Source: a bacterium (GTDB lineage: Bacteria; Pseudomonadota; Gammaproteobacteria; Methylococcales; Methylomonadaceae). Taken from it: DNA of 52,573 nucleotides. A program made the translations under genes and the position numbers. The DNA is taken from the NCBI GenBank assembly GCA_030591965.1, contig JAUVAA010000002.1:1-52573 (forward strand), read 5' to 3'. Shown one piece after another: positions 30,006 to 40,361 of the stretch. The notes beneath the pieces were generated by a model. That model saw only the letters and a program-made list of their open reading frames with translations, did no database searches and was not told the DNA's origin. The first letter of the stretch is position 1; every line of letters starts with the position of its first letter.

Positions 30006-31168
30006 TTATTAGCAAGCAGTTAGCAAAACTAACGGACACCAATATTTACTTTGATAAAACATTGGTCTTTGTTTGTGTGTCGTTAATTGTTTTTGGCTAC
30101 CTTATGGTGTCTTCTGCTTCTTTGCATTTGGGCGCGAAGTTAACGGGAAATTTATTGCATTACCCTATGCGGCAATTATTGCACATTGTTTTGGGCTTAG
30201 CAGTCGGTTTTTGTGTTTGCTTGGTGCCTATGAGTTTTTGGGAAAGAACAGGGCCGCTCTTGTTTTTTGTCGGTTTAGTTTTATTGGCCGTAGTACTGAT
30301 ACCTGGTGTCGGAGTTAAAGTGAATGGCAGTATGCGCTGGTTATCATTGGCAGGGATAAGGGTGCAAGTCTCAGAAATTATGAAACTTATTGTTGTTATT
30401 TATATGGCTGGATTTGTGACGCGACATCATGATTTTGTGCGTGAATCAGTTTATGGCTTAATTCGACCATTGTTGCTGCTGTCTAGCGCTTGTGTTTTAT
30501 TGTTATTAGAACCAGATATGGGCTCGGCTGTGGTGATTGTCACTATTGCCATGGGGGTTATGTTTTTGAGTGGCGCGCGTTTGCAACAATTTGTTGTCTT
30601 GATTTTAGGCATTATTGGCGTAGGTGTTTTAGCTATTGTTTATTCGGATTATCGTTCGGCAAGGGTGACTAGCTTTTTGCACCCATGGGAAGATCCTTTT
30701 GGTAAGAGCTTTCAATTAGTGCAGGCTTTAATTTCCTTTGGTCGTGGCGAATGGACAGGTGTAGGGTTGGGGAGCGGCGTACAAAAACTATTCTATTTAC
30801 CCGAAGCACATACGGATTTTTTATTTTCAGTGATTGCTGAGGAAATGGGGTTGCTAGGGGTTGTTAGTGTCATTATCTTGTTTGCTCTACTCGTGTGGCG
30901 CGCCTTTGTGATTGCTGAAATGGCGGAGCAATTAAATGAAAAATTTTCCGCGTTTATTGCTTATGGCTTAGGTATTTGGTTTGCTTTTCAGTCTTTTGTG
31001 AATATGGGTGTGAATATGGGCGTATTGCCTACTAAAGGTCTGACTTTACCTTTTATGAGTTATGGCGGCGGCAGTATGATTGTTATGTGTGCTGCAATGG
31101 CTCTGCTGTATAGGGTAAATAGCGACATGGTTACTTTACAGAAAAATAAGGTGCCTAGTTATGAGTAA
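30002..31168 (+). CDS. ftsW: SEDS peptidoglycan glycosyltransferase FtsW
   Basis: Polymerises septal peptidoglycan from lipid II together with FtsI. The 388 residues have about ten transmembrane helices and the SEDS blocks NGSMRWLSLAGIRVQVSE, EPDMGSAVVI, the catalytic-loop PEAHTDFLFSVIAEEMG and the terminal signature GLTLPFMSYGGGSM. Gene order beside murD and murG separates it from the paralogue RodA. It overlaps both neighbours by a few bases. Confidence 0.97.
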   Translation: MIISKQLAKLTDTNIYFDKTLVFVCVSLIVFGYLMVSSASLHLGAKLTGNLLHYPMRQLLHIVLGLAVGFCVCLVPMSFWERTGPLLFFVGLVLLAVVLIPGVGVKVNGSMRWLSLAGIRVQVSEIMKLIVVIYMAGFVTRHHDFVRESVYGLIRPLLLLSSACVLLLLEPDMGSAVVIVTIAMGVMFLSGARLQQFVVLILGIIGVGVLAIVYSDYRSARVTSFLHPWEDPFGKSFQLVQALISFGRGEWTGVGLGSGVQKLFYLPEAHTDFLFSVIAEEMGLLGVVSVIILFALLVWRAFVIAEMAEQLNEKFSAFIAYGLGIWFAFQSFVNMGVNMGVLPTKGLTLPFMSYGGGSMIVMCAAMALLYRVNSDMVTLQKNKVPSYE

Positions 31169-32216
31169 GTGTATCGTTATTATGGCAGGCGGAACTGGCG
31201 GGCATGTATTCCCCGCTCTCGCAGTGGCGCAATATTTAGCTGAGAAAGAATGGCAAGTGAGCTGGATTGGTACGCATAAAGGCATGGAAAGTCGTGTTGT
31301 GCCTGAAAATAATATTGAAATTGATTGGTTAACGGTTAATGGTTTGCGCGGTAAAGGCTTTTTGACCTTGTTTAAGATACCGCTAATGCTTATAAAATCT
31401 TGTTTGGAAGCGAGAAAGATTTTACAAGCAAGAAAGCCAGATGTTGTTTTAGGTATGGGGGGGTTTGTTGCTGGGCCAGGCGGTTTAATGGCTAAATTGA
31501 TGGGTATTCCTTTGGTGATTCATGAGCAAAATAGAGTGCCGGGCACTACGAACCGCTTATTGTCTGGGATGGCTAATAAGGTGCTACAAGCCTTCCCTGA
31601 TAGTTTCGTAACGGCGAAATCGGCTATTTTTACGGGTAACCCCTTGCGCCAGGCATTAACTCAGCAGCGCAGTGAAAAGAAACGTCATTCTGATGTATTA
31701 CATGTTTTGGTCATGGGCGGTAGTCTGGGAGCGCAGCGTTTAAATGAAGTCGTCCCTGAGGCGCTGGCATTGTTGGATAAGTCAGTAGAAGTTAGGCACC
31801 AAACAGGCACAGCAATGCGTCAGTCAGTAGAGTTGGCATATCAAGATAAATCGCTACAGGCACAAGTTACGGGATTTATTGAAGATGTGGTTGGTGCGTA
31901 TACATGGGCTGATCTTGTGATTTGTCGTGCTGGAGCCATGACGGTAAGCGAAGTGGCGGCGTTAGGTGTGCCTAGTATTTTAGTGCCTTACCCGTATGCG
32001 ATAGATGACCATCAAACAGCTAATGCGCAGTATTTAGTGGATTCAGGTGCAGGCATTATGATTGCACAACAACAGTTAACGGGGCCATTTTTGGCAGAAC
32101 AAATTACACATTGCTCGACACGGTTAGAAGAAATGGCAACAGCAGCAAGACAAAGCGCAAAGATGGATGCAACCGAGTTAGTGGCTAAGCAGTGCATGAT
32201 AGAGGCAGTAGTATGA
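31161..32216 (+). CDS. murG: Lipid II synthase MurG
   Basis: A peripheral inner-membrane GT-B glycosyltransferase that adds GlcNAc to lipid I. The 351 residues begin with the G-loop [16 protein letters not shown], followed by [45 protein letters not shown] and the C-terminal donor-binding [16 protein letters not shown] and [19 protein letters not shown]. The stop overlaps the murC start (ATGA). Confidence 0.98.
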   Translation: MSKCIVIMAGGTGGHVFPALAVAQYLAEKEWQVSWIGTHKGMESRVVPENNIEIDWLTVNGLRGKGFLTLFKIPLMLIKSCLEARKILQARKPDVVLGMGGFVAGPGGLMAKLMGIPLVIHEQNRVPGTTNRLLSGMANKVLQAFPDSFVTAKSAIFTGNPLRQALTQQRSEKKRHSDVLHVLVMGGSLGAQRLNEVVPEALALLDKSVEVRHQTGTAMRQSVELAYQDKSLQAQVTGFIEDVVGAYTWADLVICRAGAMTVSEVAALGVPSILVPYPYAIDDHQTANAQYLVDSGAGIMIAQQQLTGPFLAEQITHCSTRLEEMATAARQSAKMDATELVAKQCMIEAVV

Positions 32217-33649
32217 ACAATTCAATTAATCAGATTATTCGGGAACGCCTAAAAAATATGCGTAAAGTCCATTTTGTTGGTGTCGGTGGCACGGGCATGA
32301 GTGGTATTGCTGAAGTCTTATCTAATTTAGGCTGTGAAGTTTCTGGTTCGGATATTAAAGAAAGTCCTGTGACTGATCGTTTAAGAGCGGCAGGTGTTAC
32401 TGTTTTTATTGGCCACAATACGGGAAATGTTGCTGGTGTTGATGTACTGGTGACTTCAACGGCAGTGGATAAGAAAAACGTAGAAGTGAAGTATGCTTAC
32501 GAAAATCGTATTCCGGTGATTCCGCGTGCGGAGATGCTTGCTGAATTGATGCGCTTTCGTTTTGGTATTGCTGTGGCGGGTACGCATGGTAAAACGACGA
32601 CGACCAGTTTGGTTGCAAGTATTTTGGCAGAGGCTGATTTAGACCCTACTTTTGTTATCGGCGGTCGATTAAATAGTGCGGGAACGAATGCTCAGTTAGG
32701 GCAAGGTCAATATTTAGTTGCTGAAGCAGACGAAAGTGATGCGTCTTTTTTACATCTACAGCCGATAATTGCAGTGATCACTAATATTGATCGAGATCAT
32801 ATGGAGACGTATGAGGGTAGCTTTAAGCGATTAAAAGATACTTTCATCGAGTTTTTATATCATATTCCTTTTTATGGTTTGGCGGTTCTGTGTATAGATG
32901 ATGAAGGCGTGCGTGAGATTTTACCGCAGCTATCTAAGCCTATCCGAACTTATGGTGTTTGTCCTGATGCTGATGCGCATATCTTTGATGTTAAACAGCA
33001 AGGGATGTGTACAACGTTTACTGTTAGACGTTGGGCGGAGCATAAAGATTTAACTGTAACTCTAAATATGCCCGGATGGCACAATATGTTAAATGCTGTT
33101 GCTGCGATTGCTGTGGCAACTGAGTTAAATGTGAGTGATGCTGCAATTATTGAAAGTTTGGCCAATTTTAAAGGGGTTGGTCGACGTTTTCAGTTGAATG
33201 GTGAGTTAGCGCTCGCGGAAGGTTCTGTTACTTTAGTTGATGATTATGGACATCACCCTAGAGAAGTTGCGGCAACCTTAGAAGCATTAAAGCAAGCGTG
33301 GCCTGATAGGCGTTCGGTCGTTGTGTTTCAGGCGCACCGTTATTCTCGGACTAGAGATTTATTTGAGGATTTTGTCAATACCCTATCGAGTGCAGATGTA
33401 CTGATTTTATTGGAAGTTTATTCGGCAGGTGAAGAGCCAATAACGGGTGCCGACGGTCGGGCATTAACTCGAGCTATTCGTATCAGGGGACAAGTTGATC
33501 CTGTATTTGTGGGAAATATTGAAGATTTAGCGAGTATTTTGACGGGAATTATTCAGCCTAATGATGTCTTACTGACTATGGGGGCTGGGAATGTTGGGCA
33601 TATTGCCACTGAACTGCCACAGCAATTGGCTGAGCTGTTAGTGCAATGA
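32213..33649 (+). CDS. murC: UDP-N-acetylmuramate:L-alanine ligase
   Basis: Adds L-alanine to UDP-MurNAc. The start at 32213 overlaps the murG stop as ATGA, has GAGG upstream and gives 478 residues; an in-frame ATG at 32192 would extend into murG. The N-terminal stretch [18 protein letters not shown], the P-loop [27 protein letters not shown] and [17 protein letters not shown] are all typical of MurC. It overlaps murB by 4 bp. Confidence 0.98.
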   Translation: MNNSINQIIRERLKNMRKVHFVGVGGTGMSGIAEVLSNLGCEVSGSDIKESPVTDRLRAAGVTVFIGHNTGNVAGVDVLVTSTAVDKKNVEVKYAYENRIPVIPRAEMLAELMRFRFGIAVAGTHGKTTTTSLVASILAEADLDPTFVIGGRLNSAGTNAQLGQGQYLVAEADESDASFLHLQPIIAVITNIDRDHMETYEGSFKRLKDTFIEFLYHIPFYGLAVLCIDDEGVREILPQLSKPIRTYGVCPDADAHIFDVKQQGMCTTFTVRRWAEHKDLTVTLNMPGWHNMLNAVAAIAVATELNVSDAAIIESLANFKGVGRRFQLNGELALAEGSVTLVDDYGHHPREVAATLEALKQAWPDRRSVVVFQAHRYSRTRDLFEDFVNTLSSADVLILLEVYSAGEEPITGADGRALTRAIRIRGQVDPVFVGNIEDLASILTGIIQPNDVLLTMGAGNVGHIATELPQQLAELLVQ

Positions 33650-34542
33650 TTCCGCTAAGCCAGTCATTTCACGGGCAACTATTGCAGCATGAGCCGTTGG
33701 CGAAATATACCAGCTGGCGTGTGGGTGGCGAGGCAGAAAGGTTATATATGCCGGTTGATAAGCAAGATTTGCAATTGTTTTTAGCCAGTTTAGCGGACAA
33801 TGAGCCTGTACTTTGGTTGGGCTTGGGAAGTAACGTACTGATTCGTGATGGTGGTGTCAAGGGCACGGTAATTAATACTAAAGGCAAGGTAAAGAAAATG
33901 CACTTGCTGGATGATGAGCGTATTTATGTGGAATGCGGCGTACCTTGTGCGCATGTGGCGCGATTTTGTTCCGAGCATGGCTTATCAGGTGCTGAATTTT
34001 TAGCTGGCATACCAGGTACGGTGGGTGGTGCGCTGAAAATGAATGCGGGTGCTTTTGGTGCAGAAACATGGGATTTAGTTGAAAGTGCTGAAATGATGTC
34101 TCAGGGCGGCGCAATAAGTTCGCGTAATGCTAATGAATTTGAGGTCAGTTATCGTGCGGTAAAAGGAGTGAATAAGGCTTGTTTTTTATCCGCTATTTTA
34201 AAGCTAAGTGCTGATATTGATTTGGCTGGACAAGATAAGATCAAGAAATTATTGGCGCAACGAGCCGCAACTCAGCCAACAAATCTACCTACCTGTGGTT
34301 CTGTATTTAAAAACCCTGAACATGATTTTGCGGCACGATTGATAGAGGCGAGTGGCTTAAAGTTATATGCTATTGGCGGTGCAGTTGTTTCGGAAAAGCA
34401 TGCTAATTTTATTGTTAATACAGGAACTGCGACAGCGTTAGATATAGAGCAGTTAATTAACCATGTAAAAAGTGAAGTTTCTAGGCAACAAGGGGTCGAG
34501 TTACAGACAGAAGTTTGTATAATAGGAGATAAATTGGCATGA
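33646..34542 (+). CDS. murB: UDP-N-acetylenolpyruvoylglucosamine reductase
   Basis: A FAD- and NADPH-dependent enzyme that reduces the enolpyruvyl group to make UDP-MurNAc. The 298 residues match the shorter (type II-like) MurB. FAD-binding blocks are [30 protein letters not shown] and [21 protein letters not shown]. The catalytic-proton-donor region reads [11 protein letters not shown]. It overlaps murC and ddl by 4 bp each. The order murC-murB-ddl-ftsQ is conventional. Confidence 0.97.
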   Translation: MIPLSQSFHGQLLQHEPLAKYTSWRVGGEAERLYMPVDKQDLQLFLASLADNEPVLWLGLGSNVLIRDGGVKGTVINTKGKVKKMHLLDDERIYVECGVPCAHVARFCSEHGLSGAEFLAGIPGTVGGALKMNAGAFGAETWDLVESAEMMSQGGAISSRNANEFEVSYRAVKGVNKACFLSAILKLSADIDLAGQDKIKKLLAQRAATQPTNLPTCGSVFKNPEHDFAARLIEASGLKLYAIGGAVVSEKHANFIVNTGTATALDIEQLINHVKSEVSRQQGVELQTEVCIIGDKLA

Positions 34543-35471
34543 AATCTGTTTTGTTAAAAGATGCCAAAGATTTTGGGCGTGTTGCGCTATTAATGGGCGG
34601 AACAGCCGCAGAGAGAGAAATTTCTTTAAGCAGTGGTAATGCTGTGTACCAAGCTTTATTAAACAATAAAGTAGATGTTCATGCCATTGATGTCAAAACC
34701 AATGTATTAGAGGCTTTGAGAGGCACTTCATTTGACCGAGTGTTTAATGTTATACACGGGCGAGGTGGTGAAGATGGGGTATTACAGGCAGTATTAGAGA
34801 CTTTATCTTTACCCTATACAGGTAGTGGCGTTTTGGCTTCTGCTTTAAGTATGGATAAATTACGTACTAAGCTGTGTTGGCAGGGGGCAGGGTTGCCGAC
34901 ACCAAAATGGATTTTATTGCAAAATGAAAGTGATATAGAGCGTTGTATAGCTGAGTTAGGTTTTCCTGTTATTGTTAAGCCTGCTCAAGAAGGTTCTAGT
35001 TTAGGCATGAGCCGAGCTGAAACCAAACCAGAATTGCTTGATGCTTGGAAAGCTGCAGCAGAATATCGGTGTGATGTTTATGCCGAAGCCTGGGTGAAGG
35101 GTAAAGAGTATACGGTTGGTGTTTTAAATGGCGAAGGTTTACCTGTTATACGCTTGGAAACGCCTAATACTTTTTATGATTTTGATGCCAAGTATCGTGC
35201 TAATACAACGCTATATCATTGTCCTGCAGGGCTGAACGATGAGCTTGAAGCTGAATTGATTCGTTTGTCCATAGAAGCTTGTACTGTACTAGGGGTGACG
35301 GGCTGGGGACGTGTCGATGTGTTTATTGATGAACAGGGAGGGGCGCAGTTAATTGAAGTGAATACTGTCCCGGGTATGACTGATCATAGTTTGGTGCCTA
35401 TGGCTGGAAAAGCAGCGGGGTTAAGTTTTGAGCAGTTGGTGTGGCGAATTTTAGAAACGAGTTTTAAATGA
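34539..35471 (+). CDS. ddl: D-alanine-D-alanine ligase
   Basis: An ATP-grasp ligase that makes D-Ala-D-Ala for MurF. The 310 residues contain the N-terminal VALLMGGTAAEREISLSSG, VFNVIHGRGGEDG, PVIVKPAQEGSSLGMS for ATP binding, and the C-terminal QLIEVNTVPGMTDHSLVPMA with the metal-binding Glu/Asn pair. Its dcw position corresponds to ddlB of E. coli. It overlaps ftsQ by 4 bp. Confidence 0.98.
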   Translation: MKSVLLKDAKDFGRVALLMGGTAAEREISLSSGNAVYQALLNNKVDVHAIDVKTNVLEALRGTSFDRVFNVIHGRGGEDGVLQAVLETLSLPYTGSGVLASALSMDKLRTKLCWQGAGLPTPKWILLQNESDIERCIAELGFPVIVKPAQEGSSLGMSRAETKPELLDAWKAAAEYRCDVYAEAWVKGKEYTVGVLNGEGLPVIRLETPNTFYDFDAKYRANTTLYHCPAGLNDELEAELIRLSIEACTVLGVTGWGRVDVFIDEQGGAQLIEVNTVPGMTDHSLVPMAGKAAGLSFEQLVWRILETSFK

Positions 35472-36184
35472 TCGTTTGGCGAGCTCAGATAAGAATCGCT
35501 GTGAGCGCATTAATAGTGGTCGTCAGCATGCTAATCTGGCCTCTATTGCAAAACATGATAAAAGAAGTGAGGCCGATAAGGCATGTCGGTGTTGAGGGTG
35601 AGTTTCAGTATATTAGTAAAGAGGATATACAAAGCAAAATAATGCCCTTGATTCATGGTGGCTATTTTGCAATTGATTTACAAGAAATACAGCAAGCAGT
35701 GATGAGTTTGCCATGGGCGGAAAAGGTTCAGGTGCAACGCATTTGGCCTGATGGTGTCAATTTAAGATTGTACGAGCAAAAACCAGTAGTACGCTGGCAA
35801 GATAACAGTTTATTGAATATTCGTGGTGAGATTTTTAAGCCTTTAAATATAGAGCAATTTAAGTTTCTACCTGCACTATATGGCCCAGCTGAACAGCGTC
35901 AGCGATTATTGGAAGTTATGTATGGCTTAAGTATTGGTCTCATGGATCAAGGTTTGCGCTTAACAGAGTTTAGAGTGAGCAATCGGCAGTCCTGGTTGTT
36001 GACAATGGAAAATGGTATGACTGTGCAATTGGGACGGTTTGAGCCATTAAGTAAGCTTACATTGTTGCTTAAAGCCTTTGTTGTATCGGGGAATGAATTA
36101 GTGAATAAGATTGCTTATGTCGATATGCGTTACCCAAATGGCTATGCCGTGCGGTGGCGAGAAAATGAACAAATGAGTTGGTAG
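35468..36184 (+). CDS. ftsQ: Cell division protein FtsQ
   Basis: A bitopic divisome protein that recruits FtsL and FtsB. The 238 residues have one transmembrane helix (about 11-30), a POTRA domain beginning at IRHVGVEGEFQYISKEDIQ with LPWAEKVQVQRIWPDGVNL, and a beta-rich FtsQ domain with a C-terminal YVDMRYPNGYAVRWRE strand. The gene overlaps ddl and is separated from ftsA by 68 bp. Confidence 0.96.
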   Translation: MIVWRAQIRIAVSALIVVVSMLIWPLLQNMIKEVRPIRHVGVEGEFQYISKEDIQSKIMPLIHGGYFAIDLQEIQQAVMSLPWAEKVQVQRIWPDGVNLRLYEQKPVVRWQDNSLLNIRGEIFKPLNIEQFKFLPALYGPAEQRQRLLEVMYGLSIGLMDQGLRLTEFRVSNRQSWLLTMENGMTVQLGRFEPLSKLTLLLKAFVVSGNELVNKIAYVDMRYPNGYAVRWRENEQMSW

Positions 36185-36252
36185 TTACTGATAGTTAAGG
36201 TTAAAGGGTAGGGGCAATCTGGCTCTTAAAAGCAGCATGAAAGGCAAAAGTA

Positions 36253-37479
36253 ATGGCAAAAAAAACAGATCGTAATTTAATTGTAGGCTTAGATATAGGC
36301 ACATCTAAAGTCGCGGCTATCGTTGGTGAAATAAATGATAGCGGTGAGGTTGAAGTAATCGGTATTGGCTCAACGCCTTCGCGTGGATTAAAAAAAGGTG
36401 TAGTGATTAATCTAGAGTCGACTGTTAATTCTATTCAGCGAGCGGTAGAGGAAGCTGAATTAATGGCTGGCTGTGAGATTACGTCTGTTTATGCGGGGAT
36501 TGCAGGAAGTCATATCAAAAGTTTAAATTCCCACGGAATTGTAGCGATTAGAGATAAGGAGGTGTCACAATATGATATTAACCGTGTTATTGACTCGGCG
36601 CGTGCTGTTGCTATTCCTGCCGATCAGAAAATACTGCATATATTACCGCAAGAATTTATTATCGATATGCAGGAAGGGATTAAAGAGCCTATCGGTATGT
36701 CAGGTATACGGCTAGAAGCAAAAGTACATATGGTGACTGGCAGTGTTAGTGCTGCGCAGAATATTATTAAATGCATCCGTCGTTGCGAATTAGATGTTGA
36801 TGATATTGTTTTAGAGCAACTAGCTTCTTGTTCTTCAGTCTTAACTGAAGATGAAAAAGAGTTAGGTGTGTGTCTTATTGATATAGGTGGCGGCACAACA
36901 GATATTGCTATTTTTTCGCATGGTGCGATTAAGCACACGGCGGTGATTCCTATTGCGGGGGATCAGGTCACTAATGATGTTGCTGTCGCTTTACGCACGC
37001 CTACGCAGAATGCTGAAGAAATTAAGAAGTTGCATGCTTGTGCTTTAACGCAATTAGCAGATGTTAATGAAATGATTGATGTGCCCAGTATTGGTGACCG
37101 GCCATCACGTCAAATTTCAAAACAGAATTTAGCGGAAATTATCGAGCCTCGCTACGAAGAGTTAATGCTTTTAGTGCAGGCTGAATTACGCCGTAGTGGT
37201 TATGAAGGTTTAATTGCGGCGGGTATGGTTTTAACTGGTGGTAGCTCTAAGGTCACTGGGCTTGTTGAGCTGGCTGAAGAGATTTTTCATATGCCAGTGC
37301 GCTTAGGTTTTCCACAGCATGTCTCGGGTTTGACCGATGTTGTGCAAAATCCAATTTATTCAACAGGTGTTGGGTTGTTGATCTATGGGAGGGATCACTT
37401 TCTAAGTAACGAGCAGTTGTTAGAGACGAATGAGGGTATCTTTTCAAGAATGAAAAGTTGGTTTCAAAATAATTTTTAA
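36253..37479 (+). CDS. ftsA: Cell division protein FtsA
   Basis: An actin-like ATPase that tethers FtsZ to the membrane and activates the divisome. The 408 residues show the phosphate-1 motif GLDIGTSKVAAIVGE, phosphate-2 LIDIGGGTTDIAIF, the 1C subdomain typical of FtsA, and a C-terminal amphipathic membrane-targeting helix (FSRMKSWFQNNF). A ribosome site AAAGG precedes it. ftsZ follows 34 bp later. Confidence 0.98.
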   Translation: MAKKTDRNLIVGLDIGTSKVAAIVGEINDSGEVEVIGIGSTPSRGLKKGVVINLESTVNSIQRAVEEAELMAGCEITSVYAGIAGSHIKSLNSHGIVAIRDKEVSQYDINRVIDSARAVAIPADQKILHILPQEFIIDMQEGIKEPIGMSGIRLEAKVHMVTGSVSAAQNIIKCIRRCELDVDDIVLEQLASCSSVLTEDEKELGVCLIDIGGGTTDIAIFSHGAIKHTAVIPIAGDQVTNDVAVALRTPTQNAEEIKKLHACALTQLADVNEMIDVPSIGDRPSRQISKQNLAEIIEPRYEELMLLVQAELRRSGYEGLIAAGMVLTGGSSKVTGLVELAEEIFHMPVRLGFPQHVSGLTDVVQNPIYSTGVGLLIYGRDHFLSNEQLLETNEGIFSRMKSWFQNNF

Positions 37480-37513
37480 ATAATGTTTATTGAGCAGGAA
37501 TGAGGCAGGCGTC

Positions 37514-38671
37514 ATGAAATATGAATTAATGGATTTAGGGTTAGAGAATGCGGTCATTAAGGTGATTGGTGTCGGTGGCGGTGGTGGTAATGCTGTTAAT
37601 CATATGGTGAATAGCCATTTTGATGGGGTTGAATTTATTTGTGCAAATACAGATGCACAAGCACTACGCCGCTTAGAAGTGGACAGTGTTATTCAGTTAG
37701 GTGCTGAATTAACCAGAGGTTTAGGGGCTGGGACAAACCCAGAAATCGGTAGAGAAGCAGCTGAAGAGAATAAGGATGTCATTCGCGATGTGTTGGAAGG
37801 TGCGAATATGCTGTTTTTGACGGCAGGAATGGGTGGAGGCACAGGTACTGGTGCTATCCCCGTTATTGCTGAAGTTGCTAAAGAAATGAATATTTTAACG
37901 GTTGCTGTTGTAACTAAGCCATTTGATTTTGAAGGAAAAAAGAAAAAATCGGTGGCTGAGCTAGGCATCGTTGAATTAGAGAAATATGTTGATTCGTTAA
38001 TTATTATTCCTAATCAAAAGTTATTACCAGTTTTGGGCGCAAATGTTTCTATGATGAAAGCATTTTCTGCTGCCAATGATGTCTTACTCGATGCTGTACA
38101 AGGCATTACTGAGCTTATTACTCACCCCGGTATGATTAATGTTGATTTTGCTGATGTTAAAACAGTCATGTCAGGTATGGGGGCGGCGATTATGGGAACC
38201 GGTGTTGCTAGCGGAGAAAATAGAGCAAGAGTGGCGGCTGAAAAGGCGATTTCTTGTCCTTTATTGGAAGATATTAACCTGCAAGGTGCGCGCGGTATCT
38301 TAGTGAATATTACTGCCTCTGATATGGGTATTGCAGAATTTGATGAGGTGGGAAATATTGTCCATGACTTTGCATCAGATGAGGCCATCATTAAGATTGG
38401 TACGGCTATTGATGAGAGCTTAGGTGATGAAATTAAAGTAACAGTGGTTGCAACCGGTATGGGCGGCCAAAAGGTAGCGAGTGCTCCTGTGAAATTAGTC
38501 TCTCCAAGTATTGCTACTGCAGGTAATGATTATTCTAGTTTAGATACGCCATCTGTTGGTCGTAAACAGGCGGCTGATGGTAGAGAAACGCGTTTCGGTG
38601 TGCAGCCTAAAAATAGCTCGGATATGGATTATTTAGATATCCCCGCTTTTTTAAGACGTCAAGCTGATTAA
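37514..38671 (+). CDS. ftsZ: Cell division protein FtsZ
   Basis: The tubulin-like GTPase that forms the Z ring. The start at 37514 (385 residues) has GAGG upstream and matches the family, whereas an in-frame TTG at 37490 would add eight residues. The N-terminal VIKVIGVGGGGGNAVNHMV and the tubulin signature GGGTGTGAIPV are present; the usual A before P is I here. The NFADV-like region and the T7 loop follow, then a variable linker and the conserved tail DYLDIPAFLRRQAD for FtsA/ZipA binding. It ends the dcw cluster at a terminator-like hairpin. Confidence 0.98.
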   Translation: MKYELMDLGLENAVIKVIGVGGGGGNAVNHMVNSHFDGVEFICANTDAQALRRLEVDSVIQLGAELTRGLGAGTNPEIGREAAEENKDVIRDVLEGANMLFLTAGMGGGTGTGAIPVIAEVAKEMNILTVAVVTKPFDFEGKKKKSVAELGIVELEKYVDSLIIIPNQKLLPVLGANVSMMKAFSAANDVLLDAVQGITELITHPGMINVDFADVKTVMSGMGAAIMGTGVASGENRARVAAEKAISCPLLEDINLQGARGILVNITASDMGIAEFDEVGNIVHDFASDEAIIKIGTAIDESLGDEIKVTVVATGMGGQKVASAPVKLVSPSIATAGNDYSSLDTPSVGRKQAADGRETRFGVQPKNSSDMDYLDIPAFLRRQAD

Positions 38672-38686
38672 GTTTCAGTAAAGTTA

Positions 38687-38736
38687 TCTAACGTATTGCT
38701 AGTACCTGCCTCAAAGCATGCGTTAGAACTTTTTTA
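38687..38736 (+). terminator. Terminator-like hairpin after ftsZ
   Basis: TCTAACGTATTGCT can pair with AGCATGCGTTAGA (one bulged base and one G-T pair) around a 14-nt loop. It is followed by ACTTTTTTAT, 15 bp after the ftsZ stop. This would reduce read-through into lpxC. Confidence 0.7.
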
Positions 38737-38966
38737 TACCTAAAAGTGCATTATTGTTTAAAATAGTCAATCGTGTGTTTTTAGGTGTAAATAAAACATT
38801 CAAAAGAAACAAGTCTAAAAATACACGAAAACAGATCCATTATTTCGCGCCTCTTATTTTTTTCTTATGGAACGAGAATGAAATACTATCTGCATAGAGC
38901 AGTCTCGGTGTGATTTCTTTTATTATGTTTCTCGCGCTCCCAATAGGCCATAGAGAAACGTAAGCT

Positions 38967-38984
38967 AAGCTTATTTATAAGCTT
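38967..38984. promoter_or_regulatory. 18-bp palindrome in the lpxC leader
   Basis: AAGCTTA-TTTA-TAAGCTT is a perfect 7-bp-arm inverted repeat, ending 14 bp before the lpxC start. It could be an operator or a leader hairpin near the ribosome site (GTAAGG). The rest of the 38672-38998 gap is AT-rich. I see no gene in it and no clear promoter, although lpxC must have one here if the ftsZ hairpin terminates. Confidence 0.4.
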
Positions 38985-38998
38985 GTCAGGTAAGGTTA

Positions 38999-39919
38999 AT
39001 GATTAAACAAAGAACATTAAAAAATACGATTAGAGCGACAGGTGTTGGTTTACACACGGGTGATAAAATTTACTTAACTCTGCACCCTGCAGCGGCTAAT
39101 ACAGGTATAAAATTTAGGCGAGTAGACTTAGAAGAACCCGTGACAATTGATGCTGTGCCACATAATGTTGGTGAAACAACTTTATCGACAACGCTAGTGC
39201 AAGATGGTGTGAAAATATCAACTATTGAGCATTTTTTGTCCGCGATGGCTGGGCTTGGTATTGATAATGCATTGGTCGATGTGAGCGCAGCTGAAGTGCC
39301 AATCATGGATGGTAGTGCGGGGCCTTTTGTATTTTTAATTCAATCTGCGGGTGTGCAGGAGCAAGATGCACCTAAGCAATATATTAAAATTAAACGTGAA
39401 GTCAAAGTGTTTGATGGTGATAAGTGGGCGGCTTTTTTGCCTATGGATGGCTTCAAAGTAACCTTTACTATCGATTTTGAACACCCTGCAATTGCTGACA
39501 ATGTTAAAACGGCAACAATGGATTTTTCGTCAACGACTTTTGTCAGAGAAGTAAGCCGCGCGCGTACTTTCGGTTTTATGAAAGATATAGAGTTTTTAAG
39601 GGAAAATAACTTAGCCTTAGGCGGTAGCTTAGACAATGCTATTGTTATTGATGATGACAAAATCATTAATGAAGGTGGTTTGCGTTATGCTGATGAGTTC
39701 GTCAAGCATAAAATGTTGGATGCCATTGGTGATTTATACTTGTTAGGGCATAGTTTGATTGGTGAATATCAAGGTTATAAATCAGGTCATAGCCTGAATA
39801 ATCAGTTACTAAGAGCACTTGTTGCTGAGCCTGACGCTTGGGAAATGGTTACTTTCGAAAATGATGAGGACGCTCCCATTCCTTTTATGCGTTCCGCTGA
39901 AAGCCGAGCAGGCGAATAG
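38999..39919 (+). CDS. lpxC: UDP-3-O-acyl-N-acetylglucosamine deacetylase LpxC
   Basis: The zinc enzyme of the committed step of lipid A synthesis. The 306 residues match the family. Zinc ligands are H78 (in [10 protein letters not shown]), H237 and D241 (in [10 protein letters not shown]), with catalytic E77 and H264. The N-terminal TGVGLHTG and the MDGSAGPF block are conserved. It stands after ftsZ as in E. coli and converges with the DciA-like gene, leaving only 7 bp between stops. Confidence 0.98.
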   Translation: MIKQRTLKNTIRATGVGLHTGDKIYLTLHPAAANTGIKFRRVDLEEPVTIDAVPHNVGETTLSTTLVQDGVKISTIEHFLSAMAGLGIDNALVDVSAAEVPIMDGSAGPFVFLIQSAGVQEQDAPKQYIKIKREVKVFDGDKWAAFLPMDGFKVTFTIDFEHPAIADNVKTATMDFSSTTFVREVSRARTFGFMKDIEFLRENNLALGGSLDNAIVIDDDKIINEGGLRYADEFVKHKMLDAIGDLYLLGHSLIGEYQGYKSGHSLNNQLLRALVAEPDAWEMVTFENDEDAPIPFMRSAESRAGE

Positions 39920-39926
39920 TCTCTGC

Positions 39927-40361
39927 TTATTTATTTTGTTTTAGTAAGGTATTACTTAAGCTCAATAAAGCATTTTTTAGCCTTCCTTCCGAAAGTGTAT
40001 CTGCATTATTTCGGAGGGATTCTATATTTTCCGCAGAAGGAATGATTTTTTTCGATTTCTTTTCCGCTTTAAATGGGTCGGGTGCTAGTACTCGAACTCT
40101 AATCTTCTTAATTTTTTCCTTACTCTGAGTATTAACGGCTGTCTGTATTTGCGCACTGCAAAAGCGTAGCTGTGATGCCCAAACTGCAGAGTTCACATAA
40201 ATCATTAAAGTCTCTTCATTGACCACGCAGTCTTTTATATGGGGCTTTAGCTGGGCAGGGCTTACCGATAAAATAATACGTAAAATTCTCTGGTGCTTCG
40301 CTACATGCAACTGAATTGCTGTAGGTATTCTGGAAAAAGATGACGCGTTTTTAAAGCCCAT
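39927..40361 (-). CDS. DciA-like (DUF721) protein
   Basis: A 144-residue protein resembling DUF721, the family that includes DciA, the ancestral replicative-helicase loader of bacteria without DnaC. The conserved part is LKPHIKDCVVNEETLMIYVNSAVWASQLRF (in two parts here), the KH-like fold strand-helix region, followed by a basic linker with IKKIRVRVL. DUF721 genes commonly lie opposite or after lpxC in gammaproteobacteria. The family call is good, but helicase loading in this organism is inferred. Confidence 0.8.
   Translation of the reverse strand: MGFKNASSFSRIPTAIQLHVAKHQRILRIILSVSPAQLKPHIKDCVVNEETLMIYVNSAVWASQLRFCSAQIQTAVNTQSKEKIKKIRVRVLAPDPFKAEKKSKKIIPSAENIESLRNNADTLSEGRLKNALLSLSNTLLKQNK

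Noticed and set aside
38687-38736. attC-like look of the ftsZ downstream hairpin (ATCTAAC ... GCGTTAGA)
   Set aside because: The arms are simple and symmetric, the whole is only about 45 bp, the right end breaks the R' consensus, and a T-run follows. It is better explained as an intrinsic terminator.
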